The translations under genes and the position numbers were made by a program. A DNA stretch of 64,000 nucleotides. Source: Cytobacillus luteolus. Its GTDB lineage: Bacteria > Bacillota > Bacilli > Bacillales > Bacillaceae_L. A model generated the notes under the pieces. The model was given only the letters and a program-made list of their open reading frames with translations. It ran no database searches and was not told the origin of the DNA. This document shows positions 28,505 through 39,673 of this stretch, one piece after another. Location: assembly GCF_017873715.1 (NCBI RefSeq), contig NZ_JAGGKM010000004.1:124001-188000 (forward strand). Direction: 5' to 3'. How positions within the stretch are numbered: the stretch's first letter is position 1; each line of letters begins with the position of its first letter.

Positions 28505-29170
28505 CTAACCTTTTAACGATTCCTCAACTAACTTTTTCCCATGACCGGCTAATAGGTGGTCAGGTTGAATCGATAATGCCTTTTCAAACATCTCAAGCGA
28601 TTTTTCAGCATCATTTTTGTATCCTGCATAAGCTACACCTAAATTATAATAGGCATCAGTGTGTTCTGGTTCTGCTTCAATGACCATTAAAAACTGTTCA
28701 ATTGCCTCATCAATCATTGCTTGTCCTGCTAAGGAAAGGCCATATTGAAAACGTGCCTCGATGTCACTTCCGTTCAGTTCAACTGCACGTTGAAAATATG
28801 GAAGGGCAAGTTTTGGCTGATCCATCTGTAATAGGGTCATCCCTAACATAAAGTAAGTGTCCGATGTGTCAAGTCCTTTTCTCATGGCTGTTTCAAACAT
28901 TTTTCTTGCTTCAGGGTAATTTTCATCATTGTAGTGGATTGTTCCAGCTCCATAATAAGCAGTAGCAACTTCTGGATTTATTTCTAAAGCTTTATCAAAA
29001 AACTTTAATGCTCTGTCAAATTCACCAACAGCAGATAATAAATTTCCAAAATTGATATATGTAAGGGCATCCTTTGGATTCTCTTCAATCGCCTCAGAGA
29101 AGCTCTTTGCAGCTTCTTCGTATTTTCCTTCCTGCATATACTGAATACCTAATTTATTTTTATCTGTCAT
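28505..29170 (-). CDS. yrrB: Tetratricopeptide-repeat protein YrrB
   Basis: This 221-aa protein consists almost entirely of about six TPR units of 34 residues. Examples are KNKLGIQYMQEGKYEEAAKS, AYYGAGTIHYNDENYPEARK and AYYNLGVAYAGYKNDAEKS. TPR proteins act as scaffolds; YrrB lies between mnmA and recD2 in B. subtilis as here, with no confirmed partner. GGAGTGTACGAT precedes ATG 29170. It is separated from mnmA by a terminator and so probably starts separately. Confidence 0.9.
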   Translation of the reverse strand: MTDKNKLGIQYMQEGKYEEAAKSFSEAIEENPKDALTYINFGNLLSAVGEFDRALKFFDKALEINPEVATAYYGAGTIHYNDENYPEARKMFETAMRKGLDTSDTYFMLGMTLLQMDQPKLALPYFQRAVELNGSDIEARFQYGLSLAGQAMIDEAIEQFLMVIEAEPEHTDAYYNLGVAYAGYKNDAEKSLEMFEKALSIQPDHLLAGHGKKLVEESLKG

Positions 29171-29206
29171 ATCGTACACTCCAATCAAATTTTCCAATTT
29201 ATTATA

Positions 29207-29246
29207 TCATAGATTAAAACCTCAACTCAGATTGAGTTGAGGTTTT
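29207..29246 (-). terminator. Terminator of mnmA
   Basis: AAAACCTCAACTC (29216-29228) and GAGTTGAGGTTTT (29234-29246) form a 13-bp stem. TTTTAATC follows on the minus strand. Confidence 0.85.
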
Positions 29247-29262
29247 GTTTTGTTTTGTTTTG

Positions 29263-30408
<1,146 letters not shown>

Positions 30409-30413
30409 CTAGT

Positions 30414-31556
30414 TTACTTTGTCAATCTTCTCACAATCCGTGCAGTTTCAACTGCCGCTCTTTCAACCTGTTCCATCGTATTACCGTAACCAAAACTAAA
30501 TCGTATAGAGGAAGCTATACGCTCAGATGTTTTACCGTACATGGCTACCAACACATGTGAAGGGTCAATTGAGCCTGCAGTACAAGCTGAACCACTTGAT
30601 GCTGAAATGCCTGCTATATCTAAATTTACAAGCATTGACTCCACATTTGTACCAGGAAAATAAATATTTAATATATGTGGTAGTCCACCATCCAATTGTC
30701 CGTTTACACTGAATTCAATATCTTGTTGTTTAAGTACATCCACAAATTTATATTTAAACTCAACATATTCAAGTTTTTTCTTTTCGAAATTCTCAGCAGC
30801 AAGCACCACCGCATTCGATAAGCCTACTATTCCTGGCACGTTTTCTGTTCCTGCACGTCGTTTTCTCTCTTGCTCCCCACCATAAAGATTAGGTACCATC
30901 CTACTACCTTCTCTAATGTAAAGGAATCCAGTTCCTTTAGGTCCATTAATTTTATGACCTGAAACTGAAAGGAGGTCTATCTTAAGTTCATTCACGTTAA
31001 TGGGTACTACACCAAAGGCTTGTACAGCATCTGTATGCAGATAGGCTTGATGTTCTGCTACTAAACTTCCTATTTCACTAATTGGCTGTATTGAACCTAC
31101 CTCATTGTTTCCCAACATGATGGATACTAGAATTGTATTTGGCCTTAATGAAGATTTAAACTCATCTAATGAAACATGCCCCTCTTCATTTACTGGTAAA
31201 TACGTTATCTCAAATCCTAATGATTCTAGGTATTTACATGAATGGAGTACAGCATGGTGCTCTATTGCAGTTGTAATGATATGATTGCCTTTTTCTCTAT
31301 TTGCTAAAGCTACTCCAATTATTCCGAGATTATCAGCCTCAGTTCCACCACTTGTGAAAATAACTTCTGAAGCTTTTGCACCAATAGCATCAGCAATTGA
31401 TTGTCTTGCTTCATCTAAAGCATGTCTACTTTGCCGCCCAAAATGATGGATACTTGACGGATTTCCAAAAATCTTTGTCATATAAGGTATCATTTTATCT
31501 ACTACATCAGGGTGCATTGGTGAAGTAGCGGCATGATCGAGATAAATTTTATCCAT
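30414..31556 (-). CDS. yrvO: Cysteine desulfurase YrvO
   Basis: This 380-aa class V aminotransferase is a NifS/IscS-type cysteine desulfurase. MDKIYLDHAATSP is the N-terminal signature, SVSGHKINGPKG holds the PLP lysine near residue 201, and SSGSACTAGS near 325 contains the persulfide cysteine. In B. subtilis YrvO supplies sulfur directly to MnmA, and the two genes are adjacent here. AAAGGAGGGGTGTTTATTA precedes the ATG. It lies between cymR and mnmA. Confidence 0.95.
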   Translation of the reverse strand: MDKIYLDHAATSPMHPDVVDKMIPYMTKIFGNPSSIHHFGRQSRHALDEARQSIADAIGAKASEVIFTSGGTEADNLGIIGVALANREKGNHIITTAIEHHAVLHSCKYLESLGFEITYLPVNEEGHVSLDEFKSSLRPNTILVSIMLGNNEVGSIQPISEIGSLVAEHQAYLHTDAVQAFGVVPINVNELKIDLLSVSGHKINGPKGTGFLYIREGSRMVPNLYGGEQERKRRAGTENVPGIVGLSNAVVLAAENFEKKKLEYVEFKYKFVDVLKQQDIEFSVNGQLDGGLPHILNIYFPGTNVESMLVNLDIAGISASSGSACTAGSIDPSHVLVAMYGKTSERIASSIRFSFGYGNTMEQVERAAVETARIVRRLTK

Positions 31557-31643
31557 TAATAAACACCCCTCCTTTTACCCATTATAATGTCTCTATTTTA
31601 TCCCTTATTCTCTGAGCTCATAACCATTAGCCCTGAGCAATGA

Positions 31644-32060
31644 TTAAATATAGAACATATAAGCTTCTTGGTCCCCATCACTGTAGCTCGCAAGATCCTC
31701 AAGGGTTGTATTATCTAATACCTCTTTTACTGCATCTCTAATTCGTATCCATAATTCTCGTTTTGCAGGTTCCTCATCTTCTAGTACTTCAACCGGACTT
31801 ATAGGTCCTTCTAGCACACGGATAATGTCACCTGCAGTTATTTTTGCTGGTTCATCAGCCAAAATATATCCTCCATAAGCACCACGTATACTTTTCACTA
31901 ATCTTGCATTTCGTAATGGAGCTATCAATTGTTCTAAATAGTGTTCAGATAAATCGTGAGTTTGAGCAATTGACTTTAATGAAGTAGGTCCTTCACCATA
32001 TTTTTTAGCTAACTCAATCATGATTGTAAGTCCGTATCTACCCTTTGTTGAAATCTTCAT
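31644..32060 (-). CDS. cymR: Cysteine metabolism repressor CymR
   Basis: This 138-aa Rrf2-family winged helix protein begins MKISTKGRYGLTIMIELAKKY, with RGAYGGYILA as the wing and SPVEVLEDEEPAKRELW near the C-terminus. It contains no cysteine, so an Fe-S ligand set like that of IscR is absent; this agrees with CymR. CymR acts with CysK as corepressor of cysteine-forming genes, including the yrrT-mccAB operon at 7-10 kb. GAGGGGTGTACAAGG precedes the ATG. It is immediately upstream of yrvO and mnmA. Confidence 0.95.
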   Translation of the reverse strand: MKISTKGRYGLTIMIELAKKYGEGPTSLKSIAQTHDLSEHYLEQLIAPLRNARLVKSIRGAYGGYILADEPAKITAGDIIRVLEGPISPVEVLEDEEPAKRELWIRIRDAVKEVLDNTTLEDLASYSDGDQEAYMFYI

Positions 32061-32080
32061 CCTTGTACACCCCTCGTCCC

Positions 32081-32764
32081 CTAATTACTGTTACTAAAAT
32101 GGTCAAAGTGTATAACTTGCTCTGGTTGCTTTGAACCCTTATTCATTAGGTTATCTGCAATCATTTGACATCTTGGCAACGTATAACCTACTATAATTCC
32201 TATTGTAAAACTAAAGATAACCGTCCCTATAAACACAGGACCGCCAAGTAACCAACCAATTGATAAAACGACAATTTCCATGATTGCTCTTATATATTGT
32301 ACTTTCATACCTGTTTTCTCAGTTAATGCAATCATGAGGCTATCTCTAGGACCAGCCCCACATCTTGATGATATATATATTCCTATCCCGTATCCAGATA
32401 CAATAATGCCTATTAATAGCATGAGTACTTTTCCAAGTATTGCACCTGGCGTCACCAAAAAAGGTATTGCCATGTACATATCAATAAATACTCCAACGGT
32501 TAACATATTTAAAAACGCACCCAATTGAGGTAATGCTTTTAACATAATAGATGAAATTCCCAATATGACAAACCCTACAAGGATAGACCATGTTCCGATT
32601 GTGAATCCGATTTGTTTAAATAACCCAATGTGTAAAACATCCCAGGGTGATGCTCCTAAATCAGCTTTTATAATTAGAACTATTCCTAAGGCCATAATTA
32701 ATAAACCTGTAAAATAAATCGTCCATTTAACAAGCAACTTGTTAATTCTATGGTGTCCTTTCAC
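32081..32764 (-). CDS. YczE/YyaS/YitT-family membrane protein
   Basis: This protein of about 227 aa has five to six membrane helices. ADLGASPWDVLHIG and RCGAGPRDSLMIAL are the repeated Gly/Pro-rich signatures of the YczE-like group (COG2364). The function of the family is poorly defined. The start is taken as GTG 32764 because GGAG is nine bases upstream, whereas the ATG at 32770 is only three bases from it. It lies 20 bases before cymR and is divergent from rarA, and is not in the matching place in B. subtilis as far as I recall. Confidence 0.75.
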   Translation of the reverse strand: MKGHHRINKLLVKWTIYFTGLLIMALGIVLIIKADLGASPWDVLHIGLFKQIGFTIGTWSILVGFVILGISSIMLKALPQLGAFLNMLTVGVFIDMYMAIPFLVTPGAILGKVLMLLIGIIVSGYGIGIYISSRCGAGPRDSLMIALTEKTGMKVQYIRAIMEIVVLSIGWLLGGPVFIGTVIFSFTIGIIVGYTLPRCQMIADNLMNKGSKQPEQVIHFDHFSNSN

Positions 32765-32955
32765 GCTCATCTTCTCCGATCTATACTCAACTCTAGCTCA
32801 TAAAAAGAACATTACCGATTAAAGTAGCAAGGTAAACATCTGCAATTATAGCATATTTTTAAGAACTTATGTATTTCTATGGCTCTACGATTTATGATAA
32901 AGTGATAATATTTAAATGATAAAGCAAAAAGTATACTAAGCAGGAGGGCAAATAC

Positions 32956-34227
32956 ATGATTCAAAAACCATTAGCATACCGAATGCGTCCTACAAAAATC
33001 GAAGAAATTATTGGACAACAGCATTTGGTTGGCGAAGGAAAAATAATACATAGAATGGTTAAAGCAAAACATCTTTCCTCCATGATTTTATACGGTCCTC
33101 CTGGTATTGGAAAAACATCAATTGCCACAGCAATTGCTGGTAGTACGAAATCTGCATTTAGGTCGCTTAATGCAGTTACAAATAATAAAAAAGATATGGA
33201 AATTGTAGTAGCTGAAGCAAAAATGTCTGGTAAAGTAATCTTGTTATTAGATGAAGTACATAGACTAGATAAAGCAAAACAAGACTTTCTATTACCTCAC
33301 CTTGAGAATGGATTAATAACACTTATAGGTGCAACTACAAGTAATCCATATCACGCCATAAATCCGGCCATTCGAAGTCGATGCCAAATTTTTGAACTTA
33401 AACCATTGACTCCTGAAGATATTGAAACTGCTCTATTACGTGCGTTGAACGATGAAGAACGTGGATTTGGAAACCTTCCTATTGATTTGACAACAGAAGC
33501 ATTGTCACATATTGCTAATTCATGTGGAGGAGATGTTCGTTCAGCTCTAAGTGCTTTAGAGCTTTGTGTATTGTCAACAGATGAGAACATAGATGGCAAG
33601 ATTTTTATTAATCTTGAAGTAGCGGAAGAATGTATGCAAAATAAAAGCTTTGTCCACGACAAAGACGGAGATGCACATTATGATGTTCTTTCTGCATTTC
33701 AAAAATCAATTCGTGGAAGTGATGTAAATGCTGCGCTACACTATCTCGCCCGCTTAATTGTTGCTGGTGACCTAGTTAGTATTAGTCGACGGTTATTAAT
33801 TATTGCTTATGAGGATATTGGTCTTGCAAACCCCCAAGCAGGTCAAAGAGCTCTGGCTGCTATAGAGGTAGCAGAACGGGTTGGGTTTCCTGAAGCAAGA
33901 ATTCCATTAGCTAATATTGTCATAGAATTGTGCTTATCTCCAAAGTCTAACTCTGCCTATAAAGCTTTAGACGAAGCAATACAAGATATACAGACTGGAT
34001 TTACAGGTGAAGTACCGGACCATTTAAAAGATGCACATTATAAAGGAGCTGCTAAGCTCGGTCGAGGAATTGACTATAAATACCCACATGATTATGAAAA
34101 TGGTTGGGTAAAACAACAGTATCTACCTGATCGATTAAAACATAGAAATTATTTTAAACCAAAGCAAACCGGTAAATTTGAACAAGCTTTAGCTCAGCTT
34201 TATGAAAAACTGCAAAATAATAGATAG
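32956..34227 (+). CDS. rarA: Replication-associated recombination protein RarA (MgsA)
   Basis: This 423-aa AAA+ ATPase is related to clamp loaders. YGPPGIGKTSIA near residue 52 is Walker A and LLLDEVHRLD Walker B. GATTSNPYHAINPAIRSRC holds sensor 1 and the Arg finger, and the C-terminal tetramerisation domain is complete. It works at stalled forks and in replication restart. AGGAGGGCAAATAC precedes the ATG. It corresponds to yrvN. It is divergent from the YczE-like gene; no clear promoter is called in the 190-bp gap. Confidence 0.95.
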   Translation: MIQKPLAYRMRPTKIEEIIGQQHLVGEGKIIHRMVKAKHLSSMILYGPPGIGKTSIATAIAGSTKSAFRSLNAVTNNKKDMEIVVAEAKMSGKVILLLDEVHRLDKAKQDFLLPHLENGLITLIGATTSNPYHAINPAIRSRCQIFELKPLTPEDIETALLRALNDEERGFGNLPIDLTTEALSHIANSCGGDVRSALSALELCVLSTDENIDGKIFINLEVAEECMQNKSFVHDKDGDAHYDVLSAFQKSIRGSDVNAALHYLARLIVAGDLVSISRRLLIIAYEDIGLANPQAGQRALAAIEVAERVGFPEARIPLANIVIELCLSPKSNSAYKALDEAIQDIQTGFTGEVPDHLKDAHYKGAAKLGRGIDYKYPHDYENGWVKQQYLPDRLKHRNYFKPKQTGKFEQALAQLYEKLQNNR

Positions 34228-34379
34228 GACAAAATACTGTTTGAAGTTTACATATACTTTCTAGTAGATTATTGTACTAGAGTTGATGACTGGCTTTTAT
34301 AAAACTAGCAAAATGTATAAATATTGCCTCCAATGGTCATGATAGAAAAAAACTAGATTGATTATTGGAGCTGATATAA

Positions 34380-35114
34380 ATGAAGGTACGACAAGATGCA
34401 TGGTCGCATGAAGACGATCTATTACTAGCAGAAACAGTTCTACGCTATATTCGTGAAGGTGGAACACAATTAGCTGCATTTGAAGAAGTTGGAGACAAGC
34501 TAAATAGGACTTCAGCTGCCTGTGGCTTTAGGTGGAATGCTGAAGTTAGAGGTAAATATGATCAAGCCATTGCAATTGCTAAGAAACAACGTAAAGAAAG
34601 AAAGCGTGCTATGGAAAATAACAAAAAACACACAAACAAACAAGAAATTTCCCCTATTAATGATGATTTTATCTCACCGTCATTTCAAGACAACTTTTCT
34701 GATGAGAAAGCTGAAGAAAGAGTTTGGTTTGAAGAATTAAACAATAAGCAATCTCAAAACTATATACAAGAGTATTCCACTGAATTATTGCCAGCACCTA
34801 TGAAAGAAATTACTCTTGAAGACTGCATCTCGTTTCTATCAGAAATGAAAAAACAAGACAGAAGCTCATACCAAATGACAGCTGAAAATGAGAGATTAAG
34901 ACGAGAGAATAATGAGTTACTTCAAAAGAATAGAGAATTAGAAAAGCAGCTTAAGAAGCTAGATGAACAACAGGCTATGATTCAAGAAGATTATCAAGCA
35001 CTTGTTCAAATAATGGATAGAGCACGTCGCATGGTTCTGTTTGAGGACCATGAAGACAGAAAAGCTCCAACTTTTAGAATGGATAAGAACGGGAACCTAG
35101 AAGTAGCAAAGTAA
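34380..35114 (+). CDS. RsfA-family transcription factor (Myb/SANT-like)
   Basis: The 244-aa protein opens with RQDAWSHEDDLLLAETVLRY and RTSAACGFRWNAEVRGKYD, a Myb/SANT-type DNA-binding region closely similar to RsfA of B. subtilis. A variable polar linker follows (about 75-150), then a coiled coil (about 160-205, ENERLRRENNELLQKNRELE). RsfA is a prespore regulator made under sigma-F. Several paralogues exist in Bacillus, so the exact symbol is not given. GGAGCTGATATAA precedes the ATG. Confidence 0.88.
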   Translation: MKVRQDAWSHEDDLLLAETVLRYIREGGTQLAAFEEVGDKLNRTSAACGFRWNAEVRGKYDQAIAIAKKQRKERKRAMENNKKHTNKQEISPINDDFISPSFQDNFSDEKAEERVWFEELNNKQSQNYIQEYSTELLPAPMKEITLEDCISFLSEMKKQDRSSYQMTAENERLRRENNELLQKNRELEKQLKKLDEQQAMIQEDYQALVQIMDRARRMVLFEDHEDRKAPTFRMDKNGNLEVAK

Positions 35115-35123
35115 AAAAACCAT

Positions 35124-35155
35124 AAAAAAATCGTGGCTTGTGGCCACGATTTTTT
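35124..35155. terminator. Bidirectional terminator between rsfA-like gene and tcdA
   Basis: TCGTGGC (35131-35137) pairs with GCCACGA (35143-35149), flanked by seven A and six T. It serves both convergent genes. Confidence 0.9.
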
Positions 35156-35923
35156 CTATTCATCTGAAACGCGGTAGATTTTAATATCCTTTAGCAAATC
35201 ACTAATAACACGGCTAGCCATAATTAGGCCGGCAACTGAAGGTACAAATGCATTAGAAGAAGGTGGAAGTTTCGCTTTTCTAATGGGTGCATTTGGATTA
35301 GCTACAATTTCTTGTCGTATTTCCTCTCTAATTACAATAGGGCTTTCGTCAGAAAACACAACAGGAATACCTTTGCGAATTCCTTCTTTTCTAAGTCTTG
35401 TCCGAATCACCTTAGCAATTGGGTCTGTATGTGTCTTTGAGATATCAGCAATTTGGAAACGAGTTGGATCCATTTTGTTAGCTGCACCCATACTTGATAT
35501 GATTGGAATTTTACGCTTTAAGCATTCTTTCATCAAATGTATTTTATATGAGATGGTGTCAGAAGCATCTACTACGTAATCAAGTCCAAAGTTAAAGATT
35601 TCTTCATACGTTTCTTCAGTATAGAACATTTTTAGGGCAATCACTTCACAATTAGGGTTAATATCAGCTATTCGCTCTTTCATTATGTCAACTTTTGGCC
35701 TTCCAACTGTTGATAATAGTGCGATAATTTGACGGTTAACATTCGTAATATCGACATCATCTTTGTCGATTAATATTAACCTTCCTACCCCTGATCGAGC
35801 TAAGGCTTCTGCTGAGAAGGAACCTACTCCTCCGATACCTAAAACTGCGACTGTACTATTTTTAAGTGTTTCAATTCCTTGTTTACCGACGGCTAGTTCA
35901 TTTCTAGAAAATTGATGTAGCAT
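35156..35923 (-). CDS. tcdA: tRNA threonylcarbamoyladenosine dehydratase TcdA
   Basis: This protein of about 255 aa is E1-like. AVLGIGGVGSFSAEALARSG (about 30-50) is the nucleotide-binding glycine loop, DKDDVDITNVNRQI follows, and VVDASDTISYK lies further on. TcdA cyclises t6A37 to ct6A in tRNAs that read ANN codons. ATG 35923 (MLHQFSRNELAVG) with GGAGTTGAGAAT is preferred to the upstream start at 35962. It corresponds to yrvM, next to the 6S RNA and aspS as in B. subtilis. Confidence 0.92.
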   Translation of the reverse strand: MLHQFSRNELAVGKQGIETLKNSTVAVLGIGGVGSFSAEALARSGVGRLILIDKDDVDITNVNRQIIALLSTVGRPKVDIMKERIADINPNCEVIALKMFYTEETYEEIFNFGLDYVVDASDTISYKIHLMKECLKRKIPIISSMGAANKMDPTRFQIADISKTHTDPIAKVIRTRLRKEGIRKGIPVVFSDESPIVIREEIRQEIVANPNAPIRKAKLPPSSNAFVPSVAGLIMASRVISDLLKDIKIYRVSDE

Positions 35924-36095
35924 ATTCTCAACTCCATTTATAATGCATTTGCTTATGTACAAATAAGGTCTGTGGCTGTATTTTACCCGATTAGTACTAT
36001 ATCATACTTGTGGGTAAAAGCAAGTAAATCTATAGGTGTTATTATATATTTAACAAAGGATTAGTTGCAAGAGTATGATGTTTCTTACTTTAAAG

Positions 36096-36226
36096 GTTGG
36101 CCGTTGCTTTCCGCTGCAGGCACTTGCTTTCCGCGGGGAGGGATGCGAGCCTCCTCGGCTTCGCCTGTGGGGTCTCGCACTTCCCTCTACTCCCGCAGGA
36201 GTCAAGTGCCTTCCGCTTCAATCCAC
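36096..36226 (+). repeat. Dispersed inverted-repeat element, copy F (short form)
   Basis: CCGTTGCTTTCCGCTGCAGG followed by CACTTG at the left pairs with CAAGTGCCTTCCGCTTCAAT at the right. This is the CACTTG subfamily with a partly divergent centre (GCTTCGCCTGTGGGGTCTCG). It sits between the tcdA start and the 6S RNA terminator. Open frames over it are artefacts. Confidence 0.85.
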
Positions 36227-36271
36227 TCTTGTAAAATATTTAGAAGCATTTAATCTCATCGGAAAAAACGA

Positions 36272-36307
36272 ACAAAAACCCTATGTAAGTTGGTTCTTAC
36301 ATAGGGT
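36272..36307 (-). terminator. Terminator downstream of 6S RNA
   Basis: ACCCTATGTAAG (36278-36289) and CTTACATAGGGT (36296-36307) form a perfect 12-bp stem, followed by TTTTGTTC on the minus strand. It probably ends the 6S primary transcript, with later 3' trimming. Confidence 0.8.
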
Positions 36308-36335
36308 TAGTTTATAGGTATAATAAATAACTTGT

Positions 36336-36528
36336 AAGAGCCCCAATTGTGCCGTCGATGCCTTCGTTTTGAACCCGCACCCAGGCAGGTGGGTGCTCTG
36401 TTTCTCCTTTGTAAGTCCTCTATCCATGAGGCGTGTACGCGGTAAGAAAACTCCGAGCTCCCGTATAACTTATTGTTCGGTCAAAACAATAGGTTATACG
36501 ACGAACACATCAGGACTCTTAACTCTAT
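36336..36528 (-). ncRNA. bsrA: 6S RNA (BsrA/6S-1 type)
   Basis: 6S RNA binds sigma-A RNA polymerase and mimics an open promoter. The 5' AAGAGTCC (36520-36513) and 3' GGGCTCTT (36343-36336) pair to form the closing stem. Internal segments such as GTCCTGATGTG, TAAGTTATACGGGAGCTCGG and CTTACCGCGTACACG match what I recall of B. subtilis 6S-1. The location between aspS and yrvM (tcdA) is the same. The estimated length is about 190 nt. A near-perfect promoter sits just upstream. An Rfam RF00013 scan would fix the ends. Confidence 0.9.
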
Positions 36529-36534
36529 GTCAAA

Positions 36535-36563
36535 ATAATAACATAGGAAAAAAGCGTTTTCAA
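36535..36563 (-). promoter_or_regulatory. Sigma-A promoter of 6S RNA
   Basis: Minus strand TTGAAA (36563-36558), 17-base spacer, TATTAT (36540-36535). It predicts a start at about 36530-36528. It lies in the 50 bases after the aspS stop, and I see no aspS terminator between them. Confidence 0.85.
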
Positions 36564-36581
36564 GGTTAAGACATCTACAAA

Positions 36582-38357
36582 TTACTGTCTTTTTTCAACA
36601 TTTACCGACAAGTGCAGTTCCTTTAATTGGTTAGTACTAACTACATCTGGTGCATGTGTTAATAAGTCGCTTGCACTTGCTGTCTTTGGAAATGCGATGG
36701 TATCTCTTAAGTTTGTTCGACCAGCTAATAGCATAACTAAACGGTCCAGACCTAGTGCAATACCACCATGTGGAGGTGTTCCATATTCAAAGGCTTCTAG
36801 TAAAAAGCCAAACTGTTCTCTAGCTTCTTCTTCAGAAAAGCCAAGTACTTTAAACATCTTTTCTTGAATTTCTCGCTCAAAAATCCTTAATGATCCTCCA
36901 CCTAATTCATATCCATTAAGAACAAGGTCATAGGCTTGAGCATGAACCTTAGTTGGGTCTGAATCTAGATAGCCTAAATCTTCTCTAACCGGCATTGTGA
37001 ACGGATGATGTGCGGCAAAGTATCTTCCTAATTCCTCATCGTACTCTAGTAATGGCCAGTCTGTAACCCAAAGGAAATTATATTTACTTTCATCAATTAA
37101 TTTAAGTTCTTTTCCAAGTTTTAAACGAAGGGCACCTAGTGCATCAGCAACTACACTTTTCTTGTCTGCAACAAATAGAAGTAAATCTCCTGATTGTGCA
37201 GATAGGGCTTTTCTAAATACTTCTTGTTCTTCTTCATTAAAGAACTTCGCAATAGGTCCCTTTAATTCTGACTCCTCAACTTTTAGCCATGCAAGACCTT
37301 TCGCCCCATAAACAGAAACAAACTCTGTTAATGCATCAATATCTTTACGAGAGTAAGTATCAGCATTTCCTTTAACATTAATGGCTTTTACTTGTCCTCC
37401 GCTCTCAACAGCCGAAGTAAATACTTTAAATCCACATTCTTTAACAACCTCGGATAAATCCACTAATTCCATGTCAAATCGTGTATCAGGTTTATCTGAA
37501 CCATAGCGACTCATAGCGTCTTGATAAGACATTCGAGGAAAGCCTTTTTCAATCGAAATTCCTTTTACATCATTTAATACCTTGATCATCATCTCTTCCA
37601 TCATTGCCATGATATCTTCTTGACTCATGAATGATGTCTCGATATCTACCTGTGTGAATTCAGGCTGACGGTCTGCACGTAAATCCTCATCTCGAAAACA
37701 GCGTGCAATTTGATAATATTTATCAAAACCTGAAACCATTAACATTTGTTTAAATAATTGCGGAGATTGCGGTAAGGCATAAAACTCACCAGGGTGCACT
37801 CGACTCGGTACTAGATAATCGCGGGCACCTTCTGGTGTACTTTTCGTTAGGATTGGTGTTTCTACATCTAAAAAACCTTGTGAATCTAAGTAATTACGGA
37901 TTGTTTTGGTTACATCATGACGCATTTTAAACGTTTCATACATAACCGGGCGACGTAAATCTAAATAACGGTACTTTAATCTAACATCCTCTGATACTTC
38001 TGTTTGATTTGCAATAACGAAAGGAGGAGTTTTAGCAGCATTAATGATTGCTACTTTTTCAGCCTTTATTTCTACTTTTCCGGTCAGAAGGTTTTCATTT
38101 ATCGTACCCTCTTCACGTGCAATTACCGTACCTTCAATATCAAGAACATATTCATTACGAACTGCTTCAGCAGTTGCTAGTGCTTCTTTAGAATCTTCAG
38201 GATTAAAAACAACTTGAACGATTCCTGTTCGGTCTCTTAAATCTATAAATATAAGACCACCAAGGTCCCGGCGCTTTTGAACCCATCCCTTCAGCTGTAT
38301 CTTTTCTCCTATGTTGTGTTCAGTTACTTCACCACAATAATATGTTCTACCATACAT
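36582..38357 (-). CDS. aspS: Aspartyl-tRNA synthetase
   Basis: This 591-aa class IIb synthetase has the N-terminal OB-fold anticodon-binding domain ([21 protein letters not shown]), motif 2 ([21 protein letters not shown]), the bacterial GAD insertion and motif 3 ([13 protein letters not shown]). It charges tRNA-Asp. Its ATG is directly after the hisS stop, with GAGGTGAATTATAA provided by the end of hisS, so the pair is an operon under the hisS T-box. Confidence 0.97.
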   Translation of the reverse strand: MYGRTYYCGEVTEHNIGEKIQLKGWVQKRRDLGGLIFIDLRDRTGIVQVVFNPEDSKEALATAEAVRNEYVLDIEGTVIAREEGTINENLLTGKVEIKAEKVAIINAAKTPPFVIANQTEVSEDVRLKYRYLDLRRPVMYETFKMRHDVTKTIRNYLDSQGFLDVETPILTKSTPEGARDYLVPSRVHPGEFYALPQSPQLFKQMLMVSGFDKYYQIARCFRDEDLRADRQPEFTQVDIETSFMSQEDIMAMMEEMMIKVLNDVKGISIEKGFPRMSYQDAMSRYGSDKPDTRFDMELVDLSEVVKECGFKVFTSAVESGGQVKAINVKGNADTYSRKDIDALTEFVSVYGAKGLAWLKVEESELKGPIAKFFNEEEQEVFRKALSAQSGDLLLFVADKKSVVADALGALRLKLGKELKLIDESKYNFLWVTDWPLLEYDEELGRYFAAHHPFTMPVREDLGYLDSDPTKVHAQAYDLVLNGYELGGGSLRIFEREIQEKMFKVLGFSEEEAREQFGFLLEAFEYGTPPHGGIALGLDRLVMLLAGRTNLRDTIAFPKTASASDLLTHAPDVVSTNQLKELHLSVNVEKRQ

Positions 38358-39641
38358 TTATAATTCACCTCGTGATCTTTTTTCTAGTAAGCTTGGGATA
38401 AGTGAATCGATTGAGATTTCTAATTGTTCACCTGTCTCCATTGCCTTTAGGTTGACTGCGTTTCTAGCCAATTCATCATCTCCTAGAACTACAACATACT
38501 TTGCTTGAAGTCTATCTGCAGCTTTAAATTGGGCTTTCATTTTTTTATCTTGGTAATCTTTATCTACACTGAATCCTGCATTTCTTAATTCGCTAACAAT
38601 GGATACCGAGACTTCAGTTGCTTTTTCTCCTAAAGTTACAACATAACAATCAATGGATGATTGAATTGGTAATTTAATGTTTTCTGCATTTAATGCTGAA
38701 AGTAAACGTTCAATACTTAAAGCAAAGCCAATTCCAGGAGTATTTGGGCCTCCTATTTCTTCAACAAGACCATTGTATCTTCCACCACCACATAGAGTGG
38801 TTATTGCACCAAAGCCTTCTGCATTACTCATAATCTCGAAGGCTGTGTGATTATAGTAATCCAAACCTCGAACTAATCCAGGATCAACTTCAAAGTCTAT
38901 ATTAACTGCTTTTAAGTATTGTTGGACTTTTTCGAAGTATGTACGTGATTCATCATTTAAATAATCAAGGATAGATGGTGCTGTATCCATTAACTCATGA
39001 TTACGGTCTTTCTTACAATCCAGAATTCTCATTGGATTTTTTTCTAAGCGAGATTTACAGTCCGAACAAAATTCATCAATTCTCGGTGCGAAGTGATTAG
39101 TTAATGCCTCTTTGTGTGCTGTTCTGCTATCAGAATCACCTAAACTATTAATTACAAGTGTTACTTGCTTTAAGCCAAGTGTTCGATATAAGTCCATCAC
39201 CAATGAAATAACTTCTACATCTACTGCAGGGTCCGCACTCCCTAATGCCTCGACACCAAATTGAACAAACTGTCTAAATCGACCGGCTTGAGGGCGTTCA
39301 TATCGAAACATTGGTCCACTGTAATAAAGCTTAGTCGGTTGAGTTGGGTTCCCAAACATTTTATTTTCAACAAAAGCTCTTACAACAGCTGCAGTTCCCT
39401 CAGGTCTTAGCGTAATGCTTCTTCCACCACGGTCTTCAAAGGTGTACATCTCCTTTTGTACGATATCCGTTGTTTCCCCAACACTACGTAAAAATAAATC
39501 AGTATGCTCAAAGATTGGTGTTCTAATTTCTTTATAATTATAGCGACGACAAATTTCTCTCGCTGTTTCCTCGATATACTGCCATTTTTCAATTTCACCA
39601 GGTAATATATCCTGTGTTCCTCTTGGGATTTGTATTGACAT
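38358..39641 (-). CDS. hisS: Histidyl-tRNA synthetase
   Basis: This 427-aa class IIa synthetase has [16 protein letters not shown] at the N-terminus, [13 protein letters not shown] (motif 2 vicinity), the His-binding sequences [15 protein letters not shown] and [14 protein letters not shown], motif 3 ([11 protein letters not shown]) and a C-terminal anticodon-binding domain. AGGAGGAGAAAAAGAGC precedes the ATG. A His-specific T-box lies upstream, and aspS follows with no gap. Confidence 0.97.
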   Translation of the reverse strand: MSIQIPRGTQDILPGEIEKWQYIEETAREICRRYNYKEIRTPIFEHTDLFLRSVGETTDIVQKEMYTFEDRGGRSITLRPEGTAAVVRAFVENKMFGNPTQPTKLYYSGPMFRYERPQAGRFRQFVQFGVEALGSADPAVDVEVISLVMDLYRTLGLKQVTLVINSLGDSDSRTAHKEALTNHFAPRIDEFCSDCKSRLEKNPMRILDCKKDRNHELMDTAPSILDYLNDESRTYFEKVQQYLKAVNIDFEVDPGLVRGLDYYNHTAFEIMSNAEGFGAITTLCGGGRYNGLVEEIGGPNTPGIGFALSIERLLSALNAENIKLPIQSSIDCYVVTLGEKATEVSVSIVSELRNAGFSVDKDYQDKKMKAQFKAADRLQAKYVVVLGDDELARNAVNLKAMETGEQLEISIDSLIPSLLEKRSRGEL

Positions 39642-39673
39642 GCTCTTTTTCTCCTCCTATTACATTTCAAAAA

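Noticed and set aside
36065-36569. Three overlapping open frames on plus strand
   Set aside because: They cover repeat copy F and the antisense of 6S RNA; no ribosome-binding sites.
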